Assembly: GCF_024055715.1 (NCBI RefSeq)
Contig: NZ_JAMXMV010000003.1
Location: 372,001-436,000, forward strand
Direction: 5' to 3'
From: Actinoallomurus soli
GTDB lineage: Bacteria > Actinomycetota > Actinomycetes > Streptosporangiales > Streptosporangiaceae
Length of the DNA: 64,000 nucleotides
Under the pieces are notes generated by a model. That model was given only the letters and a program-made list of their open reading frames with translations. It searched no databases and was not told the DNA's origin. Each line of letters opens with the position of its first letter. Positions within the stretch are counted from its first letter, which is position 1. This document shows, piece by piece, positions 34,856 through 43,138 of the stretch. Both the position numbers and the translations under genes were made by a program.

Positions 34856-36601
34856 GTGAGCACGCTCGGTAGTTTCATCTGGTCGATTGCCGACCAGCTT
34901 CGGGGTCCCTACCGCCCCAACCAGTACGGCAACGTAATCCTCCCGTTTACGATCCTTCGGCGCCTCGACTGCATCTTGGAGCCGGACCGCGAGACCGTCC
35001 GGGACCTGGCTGCGGCATACGAGAACCCGAACCGGCTCCGGATCCAGGTCAAGAAGGCCACCGGCCGGCCGTTCTACAACACGTCGAAGTACAGCTTCGC
35101 CAACCTTCTGAAGGACGCGGACGGGCTCGAGGACAACCTCGTCGACTACGTCGACCGGTTCTCCCCCGATGTCGATGTGTTCGAGTACTTCGATTTCAAG
35201 AAGGAGATCATCGCCCTGGAGAAGGCCGGTCTCCTGCGCGAGATCGTGAAGTCCTTCGGCGCCGTCGACCTGCACCCCGATGTCGTGTCCAACGCCGACA
35301 TGGGGGACGCGTTCGAGTACATCATTCGCAAGTTCAACGAGGCCGCGAACGAGACCTCCGGTGACCACTACACGCCGCGCGACGCGATCCGGCTGCTGGT
35401 CGACCTGCTCTTCGCCGAGAAGGACGCCGACCTGACCGAGGCAGGCATCGTCCGCACGCTCTACGATCCCACCGCTGGCACCGGCGGCATGCTCGCCCTA
35501 GCAGAGGAGCACCTACTCGCACAGAACCCGGACGCCCGGCTGAGCCTGTACGGCCAGGAGTACAACCCCCAGTCGTACGCGATCTGTAAGTCCGACCTGC
35601 TCGCCAAGGGCCACGACGCGTCCAACATCGCCTTCGGCAACACGCTCACCGACGACGCCTTCAAGGGCCGCCAGTTCGACTTCTGCATGTCCAACCCGCC
35701 GTACGGCGTCGACTGGAAGCAGTACGCCAAGGCCGTCACCAAAGAGCGCGACGAGGCCGGCCCGTACGGCCGCTTCGCGCCGGGCCTGCCAGCGACCTCA
35801 GACGGGCAGATGCTCTTCCTGCTGCACCTGGCGCACAAGATGCGCGCCCCCGAAGACGGCGGCGGCCGGGCCGGGATCGTCATGAACGGCTCGCCGCTCT
35901 TCAACGGGGCCGCGGAGTCCGGACCGTCCAACATCCGCAGGTGGCTGTTGGAGAGCGATCTGGTCGAGGCGATCGTCGCGCTGCCGACCAACATGTTCTT
36001 CAACACCGGCATTGCCACCTACATCTGGATCCTCGACAACAACAAGCACCCCGACCGCAAGGGCTTGGTCCAGCTCATCGACGGCACCTCGTTCTGGACC
36101 AAGATGCGCAAGAACCTCGGCTCCAAGGGCCGCGAGATCAGCGACACCGACCGCGCCCAGATCCTCCGCCTGTACGCCGACTTCACCGACGCCGACCCCG
36201 ACTTCTCCAAGGTGCTACGCAACGACGAATTCGGCTACTGGACCATCACTGTCGAGCGCCCGCTGCTGGATGAGTGTGGCAAGCCTGTCGTCGACCGCAA
36301 GGCGAAGCCGAAGCCCGACTCAAAGAAGCGCGATACCGAGAACGTGCCCTTCACCTACGGCGGCTCGACCGCCGGACCTGCGGGCAAGGCCGAGGTCATC
36401 CAGTCATACTTCGACACCGAGGTGAAGCCGCACGTACCCGACGCCTGGATCGACTGGGCCAAGGTCAAGACCGGCTATGAGATACCCTTCACCCGGCATT
36501 TCTACAAGTACGTCCCGCCCCGGCCGCTCGCCGAGATCGACGCCGACCTGGATAAACAGGTCGCCAAGATCCTCGACCTCCTGCGAGAGGTCGAGGGATG
36601 A
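34856..36601 (+). CDS. hsdM: Type I restriction-modification DNA methyltransferase subunit HsdM
   Basis: 581 aa N6-adenine methyltransferase. An N-terminal HsdM_N-type helical domain (~1-150: FIWSIADQLRGPYRPNQYGN) precedes the catalytic domain: SAM-binding motif I YDPTAGTGGML near 202-212 and motif IV NPPYGVDW near 280. Functions with HsdS as modification enzyme and with HsdR for restriction. GTG 34856 lies three bases after AGGAGG, closer than ideal; the in-frame GTG at 34844 would overlap that Shine-Dalgarno. Overlaps hsdS by ATGA. All key motifs are present. Confidence 0.93.
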   Translation: MSTLGSFIWSIADQLRGPYRPNQYGNVILPFTILRRLDCILEPDRETVRDLAAAYENPNRLRIQVKKATGRPFYNTSKYSFANLLKDADGLEDNLVDYVDRFSPDVDVFEYFDFKKEIIALEKAGLLREIVKSFGAVDLHPDVVSNADMGDAFEYIIRKFNEAANETSGDHYTPRDAIRLLVDLLFAEKDADLTEAGIVRTLYDPTAGTGGMLALAEEHLLAQNPDARLSLYGQEYNPQSYAICKSDLLAKGHDASNIAFGNTLTDDAFKGRQFDFCMSNPPYGVDWKQYAKAVTKERDEAGPYGRFAPGLPATSDGQMLFLLHLAHKMRAPEDGGGRAGIVMNGSPLFNGAAESGPSNIRRWLLESDLVEAIVALPTNMFFNTGIATYIWILDNNKHPDRKGLVQLIDGTSFWTKMRKNLGSKGREISDTDRAQILRLYADFTDADPDFSKVLRNDEFGYWTITVERPLLDECGKPVVDRKAKPKPDSKKRDTENVPFTYGGSTAGPAGKAEVIQSYFDTEVKPHVPDAWIDWAKVKTGYEIPFTRHFYKYVPPRPLAEIDADLDKQVAKILDLLREVEG

Positions 36602-37800
36602 CGCTTACCTGGCCCGGAGCGCCGGAACTTCCACAGTTGCCGTTCGGCCGTTTGTTCCGGCGGCTCGAACGTCCTATCCCCGAGGGGGCGGCGATCGTCA
36701 CCGCCTACACGGACGGTCAAGTTACTTTGCGCTCGAATCGCAAGAAGGAGCGTTACCACGAGGCCGCAGATCTTTCGTCCTTTCAGGGCGTCGAGGTCGG
36801 AGACTTTGTTGTGCATGGCCTCGACATCTTGCGAGGATCGGTTGGAATTTCAGACTCGGCTGGCGCAATGAGTCCAGTCGTCTCGGTGTGCGAGCCGGTT
36901 GGCGCCGTCGACTTGCGGTATGTCGCTCACGTGATCAGGATCCAAGCAGCGACGGGTTATACGAAGGCGATGGCCCGAGGTATCCGAGAAGGTGGCGCTG
37001 ACTTCCGTCGCTGGGGCACGCTCGCCGAGCTTCCGATCCCCGTTCCGCCATTGGAGTACCAGCGGCGGGTATGTGATTACCTCGACCGCGAGACCGCCCG
37101 CATCGACACCCTCATCGAGGAGCAGCAGCGCCTGATCGAGATGCTCCACGAGCGGCGACACTCACTTGTTGAGGTCGCCTTCTGTGATCGGATGCCCAAT
37201 GCACGTCTCCAGAACGCGTGCATCGACGTCGTTGATTGCCCGCACACAACTCCAGAAGCGTCTGACGACGGCGAGTACGAAGCCGTTCGAACCGCCTCAG
37301 TTCGGCATGGGAAGTTCCGACCGGGAAATGGGATTCCTGTCACGGCTGACACATGGAGCGCCCGTAACGCTGGGGGGGCACCAGCTATCGGCGATGTTCT
37401 ATTCACGCGCGAAGCGCCCGCCGGCGAGGCTTGCATGGTGCCAAACAATCGGATCTGCCTAGGCCAGCGGATGGTGTTGCTCCGGATTGACTCTTCCGCG
37501 TGTATTGGGAGGTTCTTGCTCTGGCAGATCTACTCCGACCGCGTTCAAGACTACTTTGTTCTCTCGGCGAACGGATCGACCGTGGCTAACGTTCGACTGC
37601 CGGTGTTGCGTACGACGCCGATCTGGTTGCCTAATCTCGACGAACAGCGACGCATTGCCGATGAATTGGACGAACAGACAGCAAAGATCGACCAACTCAT
37701 CACCGAGTCGGAGCGGTTCATCGAGCTCGCCCGCGAGCGGCGGTCTGCGCTGATCACGGCGGCAGTTACGGGTCAGATCGACGTCTCCAAGGTGGCGTGA
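36598..37800 (+). CDS. hsdS: Type I restriction specificity subunit HsdS
   Basis: 400 aa with two target-recognition domains (~1-150 and ~200-345). They are separated by conserved coiled-coil spacers: LEYQRRVCDYLDRETARIDT (~160-185) and DEQRRIADELDEQTAKIDQL (~345-370). The two spacers are repeats of one another, as usual. Determines the bipartite DNA target; the target cannot be read from sequence. Base composition in the first domain and second domain is lower in GC than hsdM/hsdR, typical of exchangeable TRDs. ATG overlaps the hsdM stop. Confidence 0.92.
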   Translation: MTLTWPGAPELPQLPFGRLFRRLERPIPEGAAIVTAYTDGQVTLRSNRKKERYHEAADLSSFQGVEVGDFVVHGLDILRGSVGISDSAGAMSPVVSVCEPVGAVDLRYVAHVIRIQAATGYTKAMARGIREGGADFRRWGTLAELPIPVPPLEYQRRVCDYLDRETARIDTLIEEQQRLIEMLHERRHSLVEVAFCDRMPNARLQNACIDVVDCPHTTPEASDDGEYEAVRTASVRHGKFRPGNGIPVTADTWSARNAGGAPAIGDVLFTREAPAGEACMVPNNRICLGQRMVLLRIDSSACIGRFLLWQIYSDRVQDYFVLSANGSTVANVRLPVLRTTPIWLPNLDEQRRIADELDEQTAKIDQLITESERFIELARERRSALITAAVTGQIDVSKVA

Positions 37801-40800
37801 TGGCCGATCACAACGAAGTTGTCTTCGAGGCCGAGATCTGCGAGCACCTTGCGGCCCACGGGTGGCTGTACTCGGCCAACGACACCGGCTATGACCGTGA
37901 GCGGGCGCTGTTCCCCGAGGATCTGTTCGCGTGGCTGGAGGCGACCCAGAAGCCAGCGTACGAGAAGGCGTTGAAGGCGGCGGGGTCGCAGGCGAAGTTC
38001 CTCGATGTGCTGACGACGGCGCTCGACAAGCCGCTGGAGCATGGCGGCGGGATGCTGAACATCCTGCGGACCGGGGTGCAGTACATCGGCGGTGGCCGGT
38101 TGAAGATGGCGCAGTTCCGGCCCGAGACGACGCTGAACGCGACAACGAACGCCGAATATGCGGCGATGCGCGTCCGAGTGATGCGACAGGTTCGCTTCTC
38201 GACCGCCGACCAGCGCAGCATCGACCTGGTGTTCTTCGTCAACGGGCTCCCGGTCGCGACGGTGGAACTGAAGACCGACTTCACCCAGTCGCTGGACGAG
38301 GCGGTCCAGCAGTACCGGAAAGAGCGCAATCCGCTGACCAACGGTCGGCGTGAGCCGCTGCTGTCGTTCGGGCATCGGGCGCTGGTCCACTTCGCGGTCT
38401 CCAACGACCTGGCCGCGATGACCACCCGGCTGGAGGGCGAGAAGACGCAATTCCTGCCGTTCAACACCGGCTTCGACGACGGTGCCGGGAACCCGCCCGG
38501 CGCGGACGGGAGGTCGGCGACGGCGTACCTGTGGGAGCGGGTCTGGGAGAAGAACGCCTGGCTGAACATCATCGGCCGGCTGGTGATCGTGGAGACCAAG
38601 GAGGAGTGGGATGTCGCGACCGGCACGTCGGTGCGTCGTACGAGCATGCTGTTCCCCCGGTTCCACCAGTGGGAGGCGGTCACGAACATCGTGGCTGCTG
38701 TGGCAGAAGAGGGGGTCGGCCAGCGCTACCTAATCGAGCACTCCGCGGGATCGGGGAAAACGAACACGATCGCCTGGACGGCGCACCGTCTCGCCAGGCT
38801 GCACATCGACGATGAGAAGGTCTTCGACTCGGTCATCGTGGTCGTGGACCGCAGGGTGCTCGATGGGCAGCTTCAGGACGCGATCCGGCAGATGGACGGT
38901 TCCGGGAAGATCTTTGCGACTATCACCCCCGAGGACGTGCGTAAGGCTGGCGTAAAGTCGAAGTCCGGCTTGCTGGCACAGGTGCTGAAGAGTGGCGAGT
39001 TGATCATCGCGGTGACGATTCAGACCTTCCCGTATGCGCTCGATGAGATCCGGGGCGACTCCGGCCTGAAGGGCAAGCGGTTCGCCGTCATCGCCGATGA
39101 GGCGCACTCCTCGCAGTCGGGGCAGATTTCCTCCAAGCTGAAGCAGGTTCTGACCGCCGAGGAGATCAAGGAGATCGAGGACGGCGGCTCGATCGACGTC
39201 GAGGCGGTCTTGGCCTCGGAGATGGCCGAGCGGGCCGAGTCGGAGAACATCTCCTACTTCGCCTTCACCGCAACCCCGAAGAACAAGACCAAAGAACTGT
39301 TCGGCCGCAAGGGGCCGGATGGCAAACCGCATGAGTTCCACCTGTACTCGATGAAGCAGGCGATCGAGGAGGGCTACATCCTCGACGTACTCAAGGGCTA
39401 CCAGTCCTACGACACTGCGTTGAAGATCGCCGGTAAGGCCGAGAGCGGCGACGGTGGCGAGGTTGAGGAGTCGGCTGCGCGCAAGGGGCTGATGCGGTGG
39501 GTGCAGCTGCATCCGACCAATATCAGCCGGAAGGTGCAGATCATCGTCGAGCACTTCCACGCCAACGTCGCCCATCTTCTGGAGGGCAAGGCGAAGGCGA
39601 TGGTCGTCACCGACTCGCGCAAGGCTGCGGTGAAGTACAAGAAGGCGATCGACGCCTACATCGCCAAGCGAGCCACCGAGGACGCGTCGTACAACTACCG
39701 GACCCTGGTCGCGTTCTCCGGTTCGGTGTCGATGGCCGAGAGCGAGAAGTGGAGCCAGGACTGGGGGCCGACGCCGTCCAAGGACGACGAGTTCACCGAG
39801 GCCAGCATGAACCCCGGAGCGGGCGCCGACCTGGCCGCGGCGTTCAAGGGCGAAACGTACAAGATCATGCTGGTCGCCAACAAGTTCCAGACTGGCTTCG
39901 ACCAGCCCCTGCTCTCGGCGATGTACATCGACAGGAAGCTCTCCGGGGTGACCGCCGTGCAGACGCTCTCCCGGCTCAACCGAACCCACCGCACCGCCAG
40001 CGGGGAGCAGAAGGCCAAGACCTTCGTCATCGACTTCGTCAACAAGCCCGAGGACATCAGAGCCGCCTTCGAGCCGTACTTCACCAACGCCACCCTGGAG
40101 ACCGAGACCGACCCGTACGTCGTCGTACACCTGGCGAACAAGCTCGCCCAGGCGGGGATCTACACCGAGGAGCAGGTTCGCCAGGTCGCCGAACTGTGGG
40201 TCACCCGCAAGGGCAACAACGCACTCTCGGCGGCGATCAGCCCGGCCCAGCACGACTTCCGGCGTCGCTACGCGGCAGCGATCGAGGCCGAGGACAAGGT
40301 CACGCTCAATGCCCTCGACCTCTTCCGCAAGGACGTCTCCACCTACGTGCGGCTCTACGACTTCATGAGCCAGATCGTCAACTACGGCGACACGTACATG
40401 GAGATGCTCTCGACCTTCCTCCGACTCCTGGAGAAGGTCATCGCCGAGTCCTCCTGGAGCGCCGACGTCGACCTTTCCGACGTGGTCCTGGTCGGGGTGA
40501 AGCACACCAAGAAGATCGCCGTCGACATTTCACTGACTGGAGACGGCGAGCTGAAGGGGATCAGCGCAGCAGGCACCGGCACCAAGAAGGAGCCGAAGTA
40601 CGTCGCGCTCCAGGTCGTTATCGACAAGATGAACGACCTCTTTGGCGCCCAGTCGTTCGCCGAGTCCCAGATCCGGGAGTTCGTGCAGGGGCTCGTGCAG
40701 CGGCTGCTCGCCAACCCGGACCTGGTGCAGCAGACCCAGGTGAACTCGAAGAAGCAGTTCATGGAATCGCAGGACTTCCAGTCCGCCGTCACCGAGGCCA

Positions 40801-40931
40801 TCGCCGACAACCAGGCGGCGCACAACACCATGGCCGACTACTTCTTCACCGACGGGCCTGCGATCAACGAAATCATCATGGCGCTCGCCGATGCGTTCTA
40901 CGAGGCCGCGATCGACAAGGGTGTCGTTTGA
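37800..40931 (+). CDS. hsdR: Type I restriction endonuclease subunit HsdR
   Basis: 1043 aa. N-terminal PD-(D/E)xK nuclease (DLVFFVNGLPVATVELKTD, ~141-160), helicase motor domains with Walker A HSAGSGKTNT near 313 and DEAH-type box VIADEAHSSQSG near 430, motif III YFAFTATPKNKT near 485, motif VI LSRLNRTHR near 725, and a helical C-terminus. Length and motifs are complete, so the hsdMSR system looks functional. ATG 37800 overlaps the hsdS stop by one base. The 3' end lies 67 bp from the broken end of the helicase on the opposite strand. Confidence 0.93.
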   Translation: MADHNEVVFEAEICEHLAAHGWLYSANDTGYDRERALFPEDLFAWLEATQKPAYEKALKAAGSQAKFLDVLTTALDKPLEHGGGMLNILRTGVQYIGGGRLKMAQFRPETTLNATTNAEYAAMRVRVMRQVRFSTADQRSIDLVFFVNGLPVATVELKTDFTQSLDEAVQQYRKERNPLTNGRREPLLSFGHRALVHFAVSNDLAAMTTRLEGEKTQFLPFNTGFDDGAGNPPGADGRSATAYLWERVWEKNAWLNIIGRLVIVETKEEWDVATGTSVRRTSMLFPRFHQWEAVTNIVAAVAEEGVGQRYLIEHSAGSGKTNTIAWTAHRLARLHIDDEKVFDSVIVVVDRRVLDGQLQDAIRQMDGSGKIFATITPEDVRKAGVKSKSGLLAQVLKSGELIIAVTIQTFPYALDEIRGDSGLKGKRFAVIADEAHSSQSGQISSKLKQVLTAEEIKEIEDGGSIDVEAVLASEMAERAESENISYFAFTATPKNKTKELFGRKGPDGKPHEFHLYSMKQAIEEGYILDVLKGYQSYDTALKIAGKAESGDGGEVEESAARKGLMRWVQLHPTNISRKVQIIVEHFHANVAHLLEGKAKAMVVTDSRKAAVKYKKAIDAYIAKRATEDASYNYRTLVAFSGSVSMAESEKWSQDWGPTPSKDDEFTEASMNPGAGADLAAAFKGETYKIMLVANKFQTGFDQPLLSAMYIDRKLSGVTAVQTLSRLNRTHRTASGEQKAKTFVIDFVNKPEDIRAAFEPYFTNATLETETDPYVVVHLANKLAQAGIYTEEQVRQVAELWVTRKGNNALSAAISPAQHDFRRRYAAAIEAEDKVTLNALDLFRKDVSTYVRLYDFMSQIVNYGDTYMEMLSTFLRLLEKVIAESSWSADVDLSDVVLVGVKHTKKIAVDISLTGDGELKGISAAGTGTKKEPKYVALQVVIDKMNDLFGAQSFAESQIREFVQGLVQRLLANPDLVQQTQVNSKKQFMESQDFQSAVTEAIADNQAAHNTMADYFFTDGPAINEIIMALADAFYEAAIDKGVV

Positions 40932-40997
40932 AGGGCGAGGCAATCGATCACCCGCAACCCTTGATGGTGCCGCCCGTTTGTTCACCCTCCGAGATAG

Positions 40998-42969
40998 GTA
41001 CCCGATGGCCTCGATCAGCAGCTCGCGCAGCGGCGTCTCGTCGAACGCCGAGCCCAGGACGTCGAAGACCTTGCCGCCGTACGCCTTGCGCTGTTCCTCG
41101 ATCTTCTGCAGCAGCCGGGTGAAGACCTCGCCTTCGCGGGTGTTGGCGGCGACGAGGTTCCACAGGCGGCAGACCTCGGTCTGGCCGATGCGGTGGATTC
41201 GGCCGAAGCGCTGCTCGATGCGGTTCGGATTCCACGGGAGGTCGTAGTTGACCATCAGGTGGGCGGCCTGGAGGTTAAGGCCCTCACCGGCCGCATCAGT
41301 GGCCAGGAGAACCTGGCAGGCGGGGTTCTTGGTGAACTCCTCGGTGATGGCACGCCGGTCGGAACGCCGTACGCCGCCGTGGATGGCCTGGACCGTGTCC
41401 GGCCTGCCGAACAGCGCGCGGATCTTGCGGGCGAGGTACGCGAGGGTGTCGCGGTGCTCGGTGAAGATGATGAGCTTGCGCGGCTTGTCGGCGCCCGGGT
41501 TGATGAGGTCGTCCTGCAGGATCCGGCGCAGCTCGACCCACTTGCGGTCGGTGTCGAGGTCGCGGACGCGGCGGGCGACGTGGATGAGCCGGTCGAGGTC
41601 GGCGAGCTCGGCGTTGAGCTCCTCGATCGTACGGGCGGTGGTGGCCGCGTCCAGCAGCTCCTCCTCGACGCGTTCGACCTCGTCGGCGCTGTGCTCGTCG
41701 TCGTCCCAGTCGGCCGGGTCGATGGGGGCGGGGTCGTCGGTGATTCGGCGGCCGTGGAGGAGGTCGTCGCGGTGGCGGGTGAGGCGTTCGGCGCGGCGTA
41801 CGAGGGACTGGTGGATCGCCTCGGGGCTGGAGGCGAGGCGCCGCTGGAGCACCGTGAGCGCGAAGCCCACCGTGTTGCGGCGCTTGTCGTCCAGGCGCGC
41901 GGCGCGGTTCATGCCCTCGCGGACGTACTCGGTGACGCGCTCGTACAGGTCCTGCTCATCCTCGGTGAGCTGGTACGGGACGGTCTGGGCGATGCGCTCG
42001 GGGAACAGCGGCCGGCCGTCGAACGTGAGCAGGTCCTCCTTGACCATGCGGCGCATCAGCCCGCTGGTGTCCGCCCGGTGCACGCCGGCCGTGAACCGGC
42101 CCTCGAAGCCGTCGCGTTCGAGGAGGGTGAGGAAGAGCTGGAAGTCCTCCTCTTTGCCCGCGTGCGGGGTGGCCGTCATCAGCAGCAGGTGACGGGTGCG
42201 GTCGCGCAGCCTCTCGCCGAGCTGGAACCGCCGGGTCTTGGTCAGCCTCCCGCCGAACCAGTGCGCGCCCATCCGGTGCGCCTCGTCCACGACGACCAGG
42301 TCGAACTCGGCGTCGTCGAGCTGAGCGGTCAGGGTCTCGTTGCGGGCGAGCTGGTCCATCCGCGCGATGAGCAGCGGGTACTGCTCGAACACGGTCGAGC
42401 CGAACGCGGCGTCGACCATCGCGGTGTTCAGGATGTCGAAGCGCAGGCCGAACTTGAGGAACAGCTCGTCCTGCCACTGGTCGACCAGCCCGCCGGGCGC
42501 CACGATCAGGCAGCGCTTCACGTCGTCGCGGAGCAGGAGCTCCTTGATGTACAGCCCGGCCATGATGGTCTTGCCGGCGCCCGGGTCGTCGGCCAGCAGG
42601 AACCGCAGCGGCGTACGGTCGAGCATCTCGCCGTACACCGCCCGGATCTGGTGCGGCAGCGGCTGCACGTCGCTGGTGGCCACCGCGAGCAATCGGGTCG
42701 AACAGCCCGGCCAGCGAGATTCGCTGCGCCTCGGCGACCAGCCGGAACTCCTCGGCGTCGGCGTCGTACGGCCGGCTGCCCGCGTCGGAGCGGCTCAGCC
42801 CGGCCTCGTCGGCGCGGGAGAGCATCCGCTGGCTCAGTCCCCCGCCCAGGGTCTGGTAGGTCAGCTCCACGTCGTCCGAGCCGTGCCACTGCGCCGCGAT
42901 CACCGAGACCGTCTCGCCGGGCACGACCCCCGTCACCCGGACACCGGGCGTGAGCTCCTCGAGCCTCAC
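40998..42969 (-). pseudogene. DrmD-like SNF2 helicase, frameshifted and 3'-truncated
   Basis: The N-terminus (VRLEELTPGVRVTGVVPGE) starts at GTG 42969 after GGGAGG. The frame breaks at base 42693: reading RISLAGLFDP in one frame and LLAVATSDVQPLPHQIRAVY in the next; removing one base restores continuity. The helicase core follows: LLADDPGAGKTIMAGL (Walker A), VVVDEAHRMGA, LLLMTATPHAGKEED, VLLATDAAGEGLNLQAAH, RFGRIHRIGQTEV. Similarity ends at ...LLIEAIGY near 40998, where full-length homologues (about 1000 aa or more, from memory) continue; beyond it the frame runs into antisense hsdR. Related to DISARM DrmD-type proteins, but no other drm gene is present. Confidence 0.8.
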
Positions 42970-43082
42970 CCGCCACCTCCCGATCCACAGCCCGCCCGCA
43001 GGACCCCACCGGCGGACGCGACTTCGCCGCTGAGCACGACGTCCGCACCGGCCGCGGCCTCGAAGGTCGCATTCCCCGTCAC
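42966..43082 (-). CDS. Possible small protein upstream of DrmD-like gene, 38 aa
   Basis: GTG 43082 follows AAAGGAG at good spacing; encodes VTGNATFEAAAGADVVLSGE and a Gly-rich end. Stop overlaps the helicase start (GTGA). Could be a leader peptide coupling translation or a true small subunit. No family recognised. Confidence 0.35.
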   Translation of the reverse strand: MTGNATFEAAAGADVVLSGEVASAGGVLRAGCGSGGGG

Positions 43083-43138
43083 TGGTTTCTCCTTTACCAT
43101 CACTCACGCTGACCCGTCGACTCTCTCCGTGGCGAGGC

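Noticed and set aside
38730-40505. 591-codon minus-strand open frame
   Set aside because: Antisense to hsdR, no motif.
40530-40997. Continuation of the DrmD-like frame past 40998
   Set aside because: The translation becomes antisense hsdR with no helicase similarity; the real homology stops at 40998.
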